A DNA stretch of 64,000 bases from Pseudoroseicyclus tamaricis (GCF_012070395.1 NZ_JAAFYS010000001.1:412001-476000); one strand, 5' to 3'; shown: positions 1 to 8,743, counted from the first letter of the stretch. Numbers and translations are program-made. Notes: generated by a model from the letters alone, not told the origin.

Positions 1-1
1 G

Positions 2-790
2 GTGCAGCAGCAGGAGATGGCGGCGCGCGAGACGGATCACCGGATCAAGAATTCGCTGCAGTCCGTCGCCTCGCACATCCGCCTGCAGGTGCGGATGCTG
101 CCGAAGGAGAATGTCGTCGCCCGCGAGGCGCTGCAGGCGACGGAGCAGCGGCTGAAGGCCATCGCCACGCTGCACGAGGCGCTGTGCTACTCGGGCACCG
201 GCGAGGAGGTCGACCTGCCGGTCTACCTCGGCCGCATCCTGCGGCTCTCCCTCTCCGAGGCGCCGATGAACATCCGCCACAAGGCCGATCTGGCCGCCTG
301 CAAGGTCGATCCGCGCACCGCGGCGGCGCTGGGCACGCTCGTCAACGAGATGGCGGTGAACGCCGTGCGCCACGCCTTCCCGGGCGGGCAGGAGGGGACG
401 ATCTGTCTCACCGGCCACTACCTGCCGGATGGCCATTACGAGCTGACCTGCAGCGACGACGGCATCGGCCTGCCCGAGACACCGGAGCCAGTAGGCGCCA
501 ATGGCCGGCCGCGCGGGCTGGGCCATGCGATCATCGAATCGATGCTTCAGCAGCTCGGCGCGCCCCACGCCGCCCCGGGCACGGCGCCCGGAGGCGGGAC
601 GAGCCTCTCCGTGCCCTTCCGCCCCACCGGCCCGCGGCAACCGGGCCGGACCGCCGGCGAGGCCGTGAAGGCCGGCGCCGCCGCCGCCCTTGCCAGCCTC
701 GGCGCGGCGGCGGGCGCCCCCCTCGGTGGCGAGCTCGGCGCCGGGACCAGCTTGCCGATCGGCGACGGCAGGGCAGATTCCGCCGCATGA
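2..790 (+). CDS. Sensor histidine kinase, HisKA_2 type, C-terminal part (5' truncated by window)
   Basis: This is the phosphotransfer and ATP-binding part of a two-component sensor kinase. The H-box with ETDHRIKN near residues 10-17 carries the phospho-accepting His and is of the HisKA_2/HWE-like type. The N-box follows (NEMAVNAVRHAF, about 115-126), then G-boxes (DDGIGLPE and GLGHAIIE, about 154-180). No input domain is visible because the reading frame is open up to the window start, so the GTG at position 2 need not be the true start. After the catalytic domain comes an unusual Ala/Gly-rich, probably disordered tail of about 55 residues. Kinases of this family often feed PhyR-type regulators in alphaproteobacteria, and a NepR/EcfG locus lies at 54-56 kb. 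Any link to it is inference only. Confidence 0.85.
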   Translation: MQQQEMAARETDHRIKNSLQSVASHIRLQVRMLPKENVVAREALQATEQRLKAIATLHEALCYSGTGEEVDLPVYLGRILRLSLSEAPMNIRHKADLAACKVDPRTAAALGTLVNEMAVNAVRHAFPGGQEGTICLTGHYLPDGHYELTCSDDGIGLPETPEPVGANGRPRGLGHAIIESMLQQLGAPHAAPGTAPGGGTSLSVPFRPTGPRQPGRTAGEAVKAGAAAALASLGAAAGAPLGGELGAGTSLPIGDGRADSAA

Positions 791-905
791 GACGGGCGTC
801 CCGCCCTGCCTGACCGCCAGATGGCGGCTCTTGCCGGGGTGAGGCGGCAGGATTATATGCTCGGCCGCTGAAGCCCTCCTGGGGCTTCCTCCTTCGGGGT
901 TCCCC

Positions 906-2810
906 ATGTCTGCCTTCGACGCCGGCTATGCCGGTGATCGGCAGCCGTCCGTATCCGGCACACTCTCCCTCAGCCTCGGCTCCGCCGGGATCGTCTATGG
1001 CGATATTGGCACCAGCCCGCTCTACGCGCTCCGCGAGAGCCTGCGTGCCGCGGCCCCGGCCGATCCGGCGCTCGCCGCAGCCGCCGCCAGCGCCAATGTC
1101 ACCGGCGTCGTCTCGCTGCTCGTCTGGCTGCTGATCGTCATCGTGACGCTGAAGTACGTCGTGCTCATGCTGCGGGCCGACAACAGGGGGGAGGGGGGCA
1201 CGCTCTCCCTCCTCGCGCTCTGCGAGCGGGCGCTGGGGCGGCGGGGCCGCTGGGTGCTCATCGCCGGCATCGTCGGCACGGCGCTGTTCTTCGGCGACGC
1301 GATGATCACCCCGGCCATCTCGGTGCTCTCGGCGACGGAGGGGCTCACCTACCTCTCTCCCGGCTTCGAGCGCTGGGTGCTGCCGGCGGCGGTGGGCATC
1401 CTCGTGCTGCTCTTCCTCGCGCAGCGCAGCGGCACGGCACGGGTCGGGCGCTGGTTCGGCCCGATCATGCTGGTCTGGTTCGTCACCCTCGCGGCGCTCG
1501 GCCTGCGGCAGATCATCGCCGAGCCGCGCATCCTGCTGGCCCTGAACCCGGTGGTCGGCATCTCCTTCCTTCTGACGCATCTCGGCGCCGCCATGCCGAT
1601 CCTCGGCGCGGTCTTCCTCGCCGTGACGGGGGCCGAGGCGCTTTATGCCGACATGGGCCACTTCGGGCGTCGGCCGATCCGCCTCGCCTGGTTCGCGCTG
1701 GTGCTGCCGGGGCTGATGCTCGCCTACCTCGGGCAGGGGGCGCTCGTCCTCTCCCGGCCTGAGGCGGCGGCGGACCCGTTCTTCCTGATGGTGCCGGAGG
1801 CGGCGCTGCCGGCCCTGCTCGTCCTCGCCGCGGCGGCGACGATCATCGCCGCGCAGGCGGTGATCACCGGCGCCTTCTCCGTCGCCCATCAGGCGGCGCA
1901 GCTGGGGCTGGTGCCGCGCCTGCGCGCCCGCCACACGTCAGAGACGCATGCCGGGCAGATCTACCTGCCGCAGGTGAACCTGCTGCTCTTCCTCTTCGTG
2001 GTGCTGCTGGTGCTGACCTTCGCCTCCTCCGAGCGGCTGGCGACGGCCTACGGCATCGCCGTGACCGGCGTCATGCTGGTGACCTCGGCGCTCGCAATCG
2101 TCGTCTTCGCGCATGTCTGGCGCTGGCGGCCGGCGCTGCTGGCGCTCGTCTTCGGCCCGCTGGTGGCGCTGGAGGCGCTGCTGCTGGCGGCGACGCTGAC
2201 GAAGATCGGCGACGGCGGCTGGCTGCCTCTGACGGTCGCCGCCGGGCTGGTGCTGGTGATGATCGTCTGGGCGGAGGGGACGCGGCTCGTCCTCGTCAAA
2301 TCCGCCGGAGAGGCCGTGCCGCTGACCCGGCTGATCGCGGATATCGAGCACTCCCCCCGCATCGCGCGGGTGCGGGGGACGGCCGTCTTCCTCTCCGCCC
2401 AGCCGGTGGCGGCCCCGCGGGCGCTGCTGCACAACCTCAAGCACAACGGCGTGCTGCACGAGCGCAACATCGTGGTGACGGTGGCCACGGCCGACCGCCC
2501 CCACGTGCCGCTGGCGGAGGTGCCGGAGGTGATGCAGCTGTCGGAGAGCTTCCTGCGCGTCCGCCTGACCTTCGGCTATATGGACACGCCGAACCTGCCG
2601 GTGGCGCTGAAACAGGCGGTGAAGTTCGACGTCATGCAGACGTCCTTCTTTCTCAACCACCGCAGCTTCAAGCTCTCGCCGAAGAAGGGCCTGACGCGGC
2701 TGCGGCACATGCTGTTCGCGGGGCTCTACCGGGCGTCCTCGAGCCCGGGGGAGTATTTCCACCTGCCCTCCAACCGCGTGGTGGAGCTGGGGCAGCAGTT
2801 GACGTTGTGA
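906..2810 (+). CDS. kup: Kup-type low-affinity potassium uptake protein
   Basis: This is an integral inner-membrane K+:H+ symporter of the KUP/HAK/KT family, 634 residues, the usual length. The N-terminal family signature GIVYGDIGTSPLYA lies near residues 29-42. About a dozen hydrophobic segments follow up to residue 450, including the GDAMITPAISVLSA and GTEALYADMGHFG-like family motifs. The hydrophilic C-terminal cytoplasmic domain (about 460-634) contains MQTSFFL. The ATG at 906 follows an unremarkable GC-rich leader. The gene stands alone and is followed by a GGTGGGTT hairpin at about 2827. No K+-responsive leader could be recognised. Confidence 0.96.
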   Translation: MSAFDAGYAGDRQPSVSGTLSLSLGSAGIVYGDIGTSPLYALRESLRAAAPADPALAAAAASANVTGVVSLLVWLLIVIVTLKYVVLMLRADNRGEGGTLSLLALCERALGRRGRWVLIAGIVGTALFFGDAMITPAISVLSATEGLTYLSPGFERWVLPAAVGILVLLFLAQRSGTARVGRWFGPIMLVWFVTLAALGLRQIIAEPRILLALNPVVGISFLLTHLGAAMPILGAVFLAVTGAEALYADMGHFGRRPIRLAWFALVLPGLMLAYLGQGALVLSRPEAAADPFFLMVPEAALPALLVLAAAATIIAAQAVITGAFSVAHQAAQLGLVPRLRARHTSETHAGQIYLPQVNLLLFLFVVLLVLTFASSERLATAYGIAVTGVMLVTSALAIVVFAHVWRWRPALLALVFGPLVALEALLLAATLTKIGDGGWLPLTVAAGLVLVMIVWAEGTRLVLVKSAGEAVPLTRLIADIEHSPRIARVRGTAVFLSAQPVAAPRALLHNLKHNGVLHERNIVVTVATADRPHVPLAEVPEVMQLSESFLRVRLTFGYMDTPNLPVALKQAVKFDVMQTSFFLNHRSFKLSPKKGLTRLRHMLFAGLYRASSSPGEYFHLPSNRVVELGQQLTL

Positions 2811-3115
2811 GCGGGGGGCGGCGGGAGGTGGGTTACAAACCCATCCTGCGGGCGGAGGGATCGCTTTCGCCCTGGGGCGCATCGCCCGAGCTCATCCCCC
2901 GCCCGTAAGCGCGCCGAAGGCCGGGCGAGCGCCGTCCCGTCCCGCGGGCTGGCGCTCTGGCTGAGCTTGGTGCTCCGCTCAGAGCGGGGAGGTGGGGGCA
3001 CCATAAAGCGCACGTGCACGATCGTCGGAGCGCCACCCCACGGGCCGGCGCTCGCCCGGCTCCCCCGGGGAGAGGGGCTGCATCGGAGTGGTGGGTTACG
3101 AACCCACCGCCTCGC
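2811..3115. other. Gene-free interval with interspersed repeat copy A
   Basis: This interval separates the converging kup and preA genes. It contains two GGTGGGTT hairpins (2827-2845, imperfect, and 3090-3108, perfect 8-bp arms with a 3-nt loop). It also holds a 15-bp perfect inverted repeat, 2920-2934 with 3046-3060. The segment 2893-2937 is, on the minus strand, similar to 12361-12408, so this is a copy of a dispersed element. No credible coding sequence was seen. Confidence 0.6.
3090..3108. repeat. Perfect GGTGGGTT/AACCCACC hairpin
   Basis: Two 8-nt arms pair perfectly around a 3-nt loop directly downstream of preA, which ends at 3116 on the minus strand. There is no T-run, so it is not a textbook intrinsic terminator. 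Related hairpins lie at 2827-2845 and 12329-12347, marking it as part of a dispersed repeat family. Confidence 0.6.
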
Positions 3116-4420
3116 TCACTCCGCCGCCTGGGCGGAGGGGTTGTTCGGGTGTGTCGTCCAGTTGGCGTATTCGCCCTCGACCACGCGGCCCGTCCGCTCG
3201 TCCACCGTACCGGCGTCCAGCTCGGTCATGGTGATGCAATCCTCCACCGGGCAGACGTCGACGCAGAGGTTGCAGGCGACGCATTCGTCGTCCTTCACCT
3301 CGAAGACCCGGCCGGGCTTCATCGCGATGGCCTGGTGGGAGGTATCCTCGCACGCCGCATAGCAGCGGCCGCACTTGATGCAGAGATCCTGGTCGATCCG
3401 GGCCTTGGTGACGTAGTTGAGGTTCAGGTACTGCCAGTCCGTGACGTTGGGCACCGCGCGGCCGACGAAGTCGCTGACCGACGCGTAGCCCTTCTCGTCC
3501 ATCCAGCCGGAGAGGCCGCGCTTCATCTCGTCCACGATCTTGAAGCCGTAGGTCATCGCCGCCGTGCAGACCTGCACGTTGCCGCAGCCGAGCGCCATGA
3601 ACTCCGCCGCGTCGCGCCACGTGGTGATGCCGCCGATGCCCGAGATGGGCAGGCCGTGCGTCTCGGCGTCGCGGGCGATCTCGGCGACCATGTTCATGGC
3701 GATGGGCTTCACCGCCGGGCCGCAATAGCCGCCGTGGGTGCCCTTGCCGTCGATGGTCGGCTGCGGGCTGAAGTTATCGAGATCTACCGAGGTGATGGAG
3801 TTGATCGTGTTGATCAGGCTCACCGCATCGGCCCCGCCGGCCTTCGCGGCGCGAGCGGGCCCGCGCACATCGGTGATGTTGGGGGTGAGCTTCACGATGA
3901 CGGGCATCCGCGTCATCTGCTTGCACCAGCGGGTGATCATCTCGATCAGGTCGGGCGCCTGCCCCACGGCAGAGCCCATGCCCCGCTCGCTCATCCCGTG
4001 CGGGCAACCGCAGTTGAGCTCGATGCCGTCGGCGCCCGTCTCCTCCACCAGCGGCAGGATCTTGCGCCACGCCTCCTCCTCGCAGGGCACCATGATCGAG
4101 GCGATCAGCGCCCGGTCGGGGTAGTCGCGCTTGACGGCCTTCATCTCGCGCAGGTTCACCTCCAGCGGGCGGTCGGTGATGAGCTCGATGTTGTTGAGGC
4201 CGAGGAGCCGCCGGTCGGCCCCGTAGATGGCGCCGTAGCGCGGGCCGTTGACGTTGACGACGGGCGGCCCCTCCTCGCCCAGTGTCTTCCAGACGACGCC
4301 GCCCCAGCCGGCGTCGAAGGCGCGGCGGACGTTGTATTCCTTGTCCGTCGGCGGGGCAGAGGCGAGCCAGAACGGGTTGGGCGAGCGGATGCCGAGGAAG
4401 TCGGTGGTCAGGTCAGCCAT
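3116..4420 (-). CDS. preA: NAD-dependent dihydropyrimidine dehydrogenase, catalytic subunit PreA
   Basis: This is the FMN-containing subunit that reduces uracil or thymine to the 5,6-dihydropyrimidine, working with PreT in reductive pyrimidine catabolism. Residues 1-330 form a dihydroorotate-dehydrogenase-like TIM barrel, with motifs such as IELNCGCPHG and GIGGITTWRDA. Near the C-terminus are two 4Fe-4S ferredoxin motifs, CIKCGRCYAAC and CVACNLCVDVCPV. The chosen ATG at 4420 has a good AGGAGA site upstream and starts MADLTTDFLG. The frame stays open upstream, but that part has no homology-like character. preT lies at 5867-7201, separated by two genes. The length of 434 residues is normal. Confidence 0.95.
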   Translation of the reverse strand: MADLTTDFLGIRSPNPFWLASAPPTDKEYNVRRAFDAGWGGVVWKTLGEEGPPVVNVNGPRYGAIYGADRRLLGLNNIELITDRPLEVNLREMKAVKRDYPDRALIASIMVPCEEEAWRKILPLVEETGADGIELNCGCPHGMSERGMGSAVGQAPDLIEMITRWCKQMTRMPVIVKLTPNITDVRGPARAAKAGGADAVSLINTINSITSVDLDNFSPQPTIDGKGTHGGYCGPAVKPIAMNMVAEIARDAETHGLPISGIGGITTWRDAAEFMALGCGNVQVCTAAMTYGFKIVDEMKRGLSGWMDEKGYASVSDFVGRAVPNVTDWQYLNLNYVTKARIDQDLCIKCGRCYAACEDTSHQAIAMKPGRVFEVKDDECVACNLCVDVCPVEDCITMTELDAGTVDERTGRVVEGEYANWTTHPNNPSAQAAE

Positions 4421-4442
4421 GGGGTGGTCTCCTGTGGGCGCG

Positions 4443-5228
4443 TCATGCCCCCTCCTGATGGTCGGGGCAGAAATAGGCGGAGCGGCCGCCGATGCTCTTC
4501 TTCTTGATGGTGCCGCCGCAGCGGGGGCAGGGGGCGCCGGGCTTGCGGTGGTGGACGAGCCAGTCGTCCGGCAGGCTCTTCGGCGCGTCCGGTGTGTCGA
4601 CCGCGGCCTGCAGGATCTCCTGCGCGGCGGCATGGATGTCGCCGAGGCGGTTGTCGCCGAGCGCGTTCGCCGGGATCTCGGGGGAGAGGCCGACGCGGTA
4701 GAGCGTCTCGTCCGACCACAGGTTGCCGATGCCGGCGAGGCGGGACTGGTCCATCAGCACGGTCTTGATGGCGCTCTTCGAAGGGCCGACCCGTTCCGCG
4801 AACTCGGCCTTGCCGATCTCCAGCGCATCCGGCCCGAGCTTGTGCTCTGCCACGAACGCCTCGACGCTCTCGGCCACGTAGGCATCGCCGAACTTGCGGG
4901 GGCAGATGTAGGCGAGGCGGCGGTCGCCCTCGAAGGTCACCGTCAGCTTGGCGTGCTTCGGCGCGCCCTCCGTCTCGTCATAGGTCTGGATGATGCCGGT
5001 CATGCCGAGGCTGATCACCAGCCACGGCCCGGTGGCGGAGCCGAGGAAGACGTACTTGCCGTAGCGCCGCGCCTGCGTGAACTGCGTGCCGATCAGCCTC
5101 TTCTGTTCCGCCGGCGTCGGCATGGTCATCGGGCCGGGATCGTCGACCGAGATGGCGGCAATTGTCCGGTGGAGGGCCCCGGCCTCCACCCGCCGGCGGT
5201 TGGCCTCGGCTGCGGGCAGTTCGGGCAT
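4443..5228 (-). CDS. Fpg/Nei-family DNA glycosylase
   Basis: This is a base-excision repair enzyme of the formamidopyrimidine-DNA glycosylase/endonuclease VIII family, 261 residues. The catalytic N-terminus MPEL is present, with the Pro used as nucleophile and the Glu after it. The usual MPELPEVE is here MPELPAAE. A helix-two-turns-helix region precedes a C-terminal zinc finger, CPRC...FCPDH, in which the last ligand would be His rather than Cys. The Arg of the finger (GGRSAYF) is kept. Divergence from canonical MutM suggests a paralogous glycosylase with different lesion preference. It starts at ATG 5228 and ends 22 nt before preA. Confidence 0.88.
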   Translation of the reverse strand: MPELPAAEANRRRVEAGALHRTIAAISVDDPGPMTMPTPAEQKRLIGTQFTQARRYGKYVFLGSATGPWLVISLGMTGIIQTYDETEGAPKHAKLTVTFEGDRRLAYICPRKFGDAYVAESVEAFVAEHKLGPDALEIGKAEFAERVGPSKSAIKTVLMDQSRLAGIGNLWSDETLYRVGLSPEIPANALGDNRLGDIHAAAQEILQAAVDTPDAPKSLPDDWLVHHRKPGAPCPRCGGTIKKKSIGGRSAYFCPDHQEGA

Positions 5229-5248
5229 CTAGCGCCCTCCCGCCCGGA

Positions 5249-5785
5249 TCAGTCCGTCGCCAAGCGCCAGAGGAGGGAGATGGCGTCGCCGCCGAGCTGC
5301 CCCGACATCGGGATGGCGTAGGCCCAGGCGATGCAGCCGACGATGTCCCACGCCAGAAAGCGGGGGAAGCGCATCAGCGACAGCCCGGCAAGGGCGAAGA
5401 TCACCGGCCGCAGCGGGCCGAGGAAATGCGCGATGGGCAGCGCGGCCACGCCCCAGCGGCGCATCGTCTCCTTGGCGCGGGCGGTGACGTCCGGCCGGCG
5501 GGAGAGGGGCCAGCGCGAGAGCGCCCAGTCCCCGTAGTGCCGGCCGAGCGCGTAGCTGACGCTGGAACCGAGGGCGCTGCCCAGCGCGCCGCCGATCCAG
5601 ATCGGGGCGAGGTGCAGCGCGCCGCTGGCGGAGAGGGCGCCGAAGCCGAAGAGGATCGTCGTGGAGGGCACGAAGATCGACAGCAGCAAGGTCGTCTCGG
5701 CGAACGCCAGCGCGAAGGCGATCACCGCCGCCCATTCGGCGTTCGCCTCCGCGAAGGCGAGAATCGTGTCGATGAAGCCCTGCAA
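5249..5785 (-). CDS. DedA/SNARE-associated-family membrane protein
   Basis: This is a small polytopic inner-membrane protein of 178 residues, in the DedA superfamily implicated in lipid flipping. The conserved region around residues 35-95 contains FVPSTTILFGFGAL, a GSALGSSVSYALGRHYG segment and PLSRRPDV. The later F-x-G-P-x-R-P motif (HFLGPLRPVIFALAG) is a family hallmark. Four or so hydrophobic stretches are visible. It lies between the glycosylase gene and preT, all on the minus strand. The protein is slightly shorter than classic DedA (about 200-220 aa). Confidence 0.88.
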   Translation of the reverse strand: MQGFIDTILAFAEANAEWAAVIAFALAFAETTLLLSIFVPSTTILFGFGALSASGALHLAPIWIGGALGSALGSSVSYALGRHYGDWALSRWPLSRRPDVTARAKETMRRWGVAALPIAHFLGPLRPVIFALAGLSLMRFPRFLAWDIVGCIAWAYAIPMSGQLGGDAISLLWRLATD

Positions 5786-5866
5786 GACCCGCCCCGAATG
5801 GCACCGGCGCCTCAGCTATGCCGGGGCATCGGGCGCCGCAAGGGGCGGTGCGGGCCGGGCCGGCGC

Positions 5867-7201
5867 TCATCCGCCGGCCGTCAGGCTGGCATGGATGTCC
5901 TCCGCCGCGTCGCGGCCGTTGGCCACCGCCGTCACCGTCAGGTCATCGCCGCCCGCGGCACAATCGCCGCCGGCCCAGACCTTCTCCAGCGAGGTGCGGC
6001 CCGGCCCGGTGACGGCGATCTTCGCCCCCTCGCGGGCGAGCCCCTGATCGCCCGCCAGCCGCTGGCCGATGGCCAGCAGCACCTGGTCGGCCTGCATCAG
6101 CACCGGGGCCTCGCTCTCCGGGTGGGTGAAGGCGATCTCCGTCACCGCGCCGTTGCCGCGGATCTCAACCGGGGAGACGTCGAAGACCAGCTGCACGCCC
6201 TTGGAGGCAGCCAGATCCTGCTCCCACCGGCTGGCGGGCATGGCCTCGCGCCCCTTGCGGTAGGCCAGCGTGACTGAGGCGGCGCCGAGCAGCTTGGACT
6301 GCACGGCCGCGTCCACCGCCGTCATCCCGCCGCCGATCACCACGACGTTCCGCCCGACGGGCAGCGTCGCCTTCTCCTCCGCCTGCCGCAGGCGCTCGAT
6401 GAAGTGCACCGCCGGCTCAACCCCGGTCATGTCGCTGCCGGGGGCGTTCAACGCGTTGACGCCGCCGAGGCCGAGGCCGAGGAAGACGGCGTCATGGCCC
6501 TCCACCAGCTCGGCCAGCGTCAGGTCCTCCCCGAGGGCGCGGCCGGTCTCGATGGTGATGCCGCCGATGCCGAGCAGCCAGTCGACCTCGCGGGCGGCGA
6601 AATCGTCGACCGTCTTGTAGGCGGCGATGCCGTATTCGTTGAGCCCGCCGGGCTTGGGCCGCGCCTCGTAGACGGTCACCTCGTGCCCCTTCATCGCGAG
6701 CCGGTGCGCGCAGGCCATCCCGGCCGGTCCGCCGCCGACAACGGCGACGTGGCGGCCGGTCGGCGCGCTGCGCACGAAGGGATGCCCCTGCCGCGCCATG
6801 ACGCTGTCGGTGGCGTGGCGCTGCAGCAGGCCGATCTGCACCGGCTCCCCCTCGGCGATCTCGCGCACGCAGGCGCCTTCGCAGAGGTTCTCCGTCGGGC
6901 AGACCCGGGCGCACATGCCGCCGAGGATGTTCTGCTCAAATATCGTGCGGCCCGCGTCTTCCGGCCGGCCGGTGGCGATCTGGCGGATGAAGAGCGGGAT
7001 GTCGATGGCGGTCGGGCAGGCGGTGACGCAGGGCGCGTCGTAGCAGAAATAGCAGCGATCCGCCGCGACATGCGCCTGATGCTCGCTCAGCGGCGGGTGC
7101 AGATCGGCGAAATTATCCCTGATTTCCTGCGGGTCGAGCCGCTCCGGCACGAGGCCCGGCGTCATGGCGTTCGGCAAGGTGCACTCCCGTCCTGATGTCA
7201 T
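5867..7201 (-). CDS. preT: NAD-dependent dihydropyrimidine dehydrogenase, NADH-oxidising subunit PreT
   Basis: This flavoprotein subunit passes electrons from NADH to PreA. It resembles the small subunit of glutamate synthase. Cys clusters in the N-terminal iron-sulfur domain (CYFCYDAPCVTACP, and CARVCPTENLCEGAC) precede an FAD-binding GGGPAGMACAHRLA motif and a nucleotide-binding GGGMTAVDAA motif. The C-terminal part has WAGGDCAAGGDD. The longest frame begins at 7201 without a clear ribosome site. A TTG at about 7177 sits 6 nt after GGGAG, and an ATG lies at 7165, so the true start may be a few codons downstream. It is an operon partner of preA but not adjacent to it. Confidence 0.93.
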   Translation of the reverse strand: MTSGRECTLPNAMTPGLVPERLDPQEIRDNFADLHPPLSEHQAHVAADRCYFCYDAPCVTACPTAIDIPLFIRQIATGRPEDAGRTIFEQNILGGMCARVCPTENLCEGACVREIAEGEPVQIGLLQRHATDSVMARQGHPFVRSAPTGRHVAVVGGGPAGMACAHRLAMKGHEVTVYEARPKPGGLNEYGIAAYKTVDDFAAREVDWLLGIGGITIETGRALGEDLTLAELVEGHDAVFLGLGLGGVNALNAPGSDMTGVEPAVHFIERLRQAEEKATLPVGRNVVVIGGGMTAVDAAVQSKLLGAASVTLAYRKGREAMPASRWEQDLAASKGVQLVFDVSPVEIRGNGAVTEIAFTHPESEAPVLMQADQVLLAIGQRLAGDQGLAREGAKIAVTGPGRTSLEKVWAGGDCAAGGDDLTVTAVANGRDAAEDIHASLTAGG

Positions 7202-7273
7202 CCGGAATCGAGGCTGGCACGGAAAGCGAATTTGACCAAGCGGTAAAATATGGGGCGTACTGCGCCGTGCGTC

Positions 7274-7732
7274 TCAGCCGAGCGCCAGCGCCATGACCCG
7301 TCCGCCTTCGCGCGCCAGCTTCACGGCCACCGGCCCGCCGCCCGGCACGTCGACGCTGGCCTCCTCGCCCCCGAAGGCGGAGAGGACGAAGCTCTGCGGG
7401 CGCCCGTTCAGCCCCTGCCCATGCGCCTTGGCCGCCGCCTCCTTGGCGCACCAGCCGAAGAGCAGCCCGCCGGCGCCGAGCATCGCCCGCTCTCCCTCTC
7501 CGAAGGCACCGTTTGCCAGCGCCTCGGCGTTCACGCCGGCCTCGACCTCCATGTCGATGCCGATCACCCGCCCGGCCGGGGCGGCGGCGGCCAGCGCGGC
7601 GCCGCCGGAATGGGTGAGCGTGATGGCGGGGGCGGGGGTGGCGACGCCGAGGGCGGCCAGCGGCTCGGGGTTCACGAAGGGCTTGCCGGCGGCGTCGGCG
7701 AGGATCTCGATGTCGGCGGGCAGCAGCAGCAC
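7274..7732 (-). CDS. 4'-phosphopantetheinyl transferase superfamily protein (AcpS-like)
   Basis: This small protein (152 residues) carries the two signature blocks of phosphopantetheinyl transferases. These are GIDMEVE around residue 69, holding the Mg-binding Asp and Glu, and WCAKEAAAKAHGQGL around residue 105 (W-x2-KEA-x3-K). Such enzymes attach the CoA-derived arm to acyl or peptidyl carrier proteins. No carrier protein, fatty-acid or NRPS/PKS gene is nearby, so the substrate is unknown. It lies upstream of preT on the same strand, with a 72-nt gap. Confidence 0.83.
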   Translation of the reverse strand: MLLLPADIEILADAAGKPFVNPEPLAALGVATPAPAITLTHSGGAALAAAAPAGRVIGIDMEVEAGVNAEALANGAFGEGERAMLGAGGLLFGWCAKEAAAKAHGQGLNGRPQSFVLSAFGGEEASVDVPGGGPVAVKLAREGGRVMALALG

Positions 7733-7856
7733 CCCTCATGTATCGTTACCGCTTGAGGGGCGCGGCGCCCCGCCGAAGCAGGCCGCGGGACGCGGCCGGG
7801 CCTTGCGCACGGGCGCGCGGCGTGGAATTTTCCGGGGCGCCGGGAAGGAGCCCCGC

Positions 7857-8675
7857 ATGTCCGATCTGAGCCCCGCCGACCTCTCCAGGCTGAAGCCGAT
7901 TCACAAGCAGCTGCGATTCGCCACGCTGCGGACGATCATGGCGCTGGTCCTGCGCGAGATGAGCTCCACCTACGGGCGCTCCCCGGGCGGCTACCTGTGG
8001 CAGATCCTCGAGCCGGCGGCCGGGATCATGCTGCTGACGCTGATCTTCTCGCTCGGCTTCCGCTCCCCCGCGCTGGGGAGCAACTTCGCCATCTTCTATG
8101 CCAGCGGGCTGCTGCCGTTCCTGATGCCCCTCAACGTCTCGTCGCGCGTGTCGGGGTCGCTCACCTATTCCAAGCCGCTGCTCGGCTATCCGCGCGTGAC
8201 GATCCTCGACGCGGTGATGGCGCGCTTCATCCTGAACACGGCGACGCAGGTGCTCACCTCGATCCTCGTCTTCGTCTTCATCCTGTCCTTCTGGGATACC
8301 GGCACCATCCTCTACCTGCCCTCGATCCTCCTCGGCTACTCGATGGGCGTGGCGCTGGCGCTCGGGGTGGGCGTGATGAACTGTTATCTTTTTCAACAAC
8401 TTCCGCTCTGGCGGAGCGTCTGGTCGGTCATCAACCGGCCGCTGCTGCTGATCTCGGGCGTCATCTTCCTGCGCGAGTCGATGCCGGAGCCCTACGGCAC
8501 GTGGATGGAGTGGAACCCCTACCTGCACGTCGTCTCCGCCGTGCGCCGCGGCTTCTATTACGGATACGAGGCGGAATACGTCGACCCGCTCTACGTCTTC
8601 GGCGTGTCGGGCATGATGTTCATCGTCGGCTTCGCCCTGCTGCGCCGCTACCACCGCGACCTGATGGAGCGCTAG
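7857..8675 (+). CDS. ABC-2 type polysaccharide exporter permease (KpsM/Wzm-like)
   Basis: This is a membrane subunit of an ABC exporter for capsular polysaccharide or O-antigen, 272 residues. The N-terminus contains MALVLREMSSTYGRSPGGYLWQILEP, in two blocks typical of KpsM (LREM...YG and GYLW...EP), followed by about six hydrophobic segments. The C-terminus ends RYHRDLMER. I chose ATG 7857, preceded by GGAAGGAG. The partner ATPase (KpsT/Wzt) is not adjacent and not found in this window, which is unusual. The surface-glycan gene cluster at 56-64 kb is a possible but unproven functional partner. Confidence 0.9.
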   Translation: MSDLSPADLSRLKPIHKQLRFATLRTIMALVLREMSSTYGRSPGGYLWQILEPAAGIMLLTLIFSLGFRSPALGSNFAIFYASGLLPFLMPLNVSSRVSGSLTYSKPLLGYPRVTILDAVMARFILNTATQVLTSILVFVFILSFWDTGTILYLPSILLGYSMGVALALGVGVMNCYLFQQLPLWRSVWSVINRPLLLISGVIFLRESMPEPYGTWMEWNPYLHVVSAVRRGFYYGYEAEYVDPLYVFGVSGMMFIVGFALLRRYHRDLMER

Positions 8676-8692
8676 GCGCGCCGTTGCGGCTT

Positions 8693-8705
8693 ATTGTCTG
8701 ACAAT
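8693..8705. promoter_or_regulatory. FadR-type GntR operator
   Basis: ATTGTC-T-GACAAT is a perfect 6+6 palindrome with a single central base. It contains TTGTCTGACAA, which fits the FadR-subfamily consensus TNGT-N3-ACNA. It lies 38 bp before the dehydratase start, whose operon also encodes a FadR-type GntR regulator at 10538. Autoregulation of the pair by this site is inferred. Confidence 0.75.
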
Positions 8706-8743
8706 GTAGCCTGCCCCGGACGAGACCAGCAGAGGGCAGGGGC

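Noticed and set aside
3014-4507. 497-codon plus-strand frame opposite preA
   Set aside because: preA has ferredoxin Cys motifs and a good ribosome site, whereas the antisense product is featureless.
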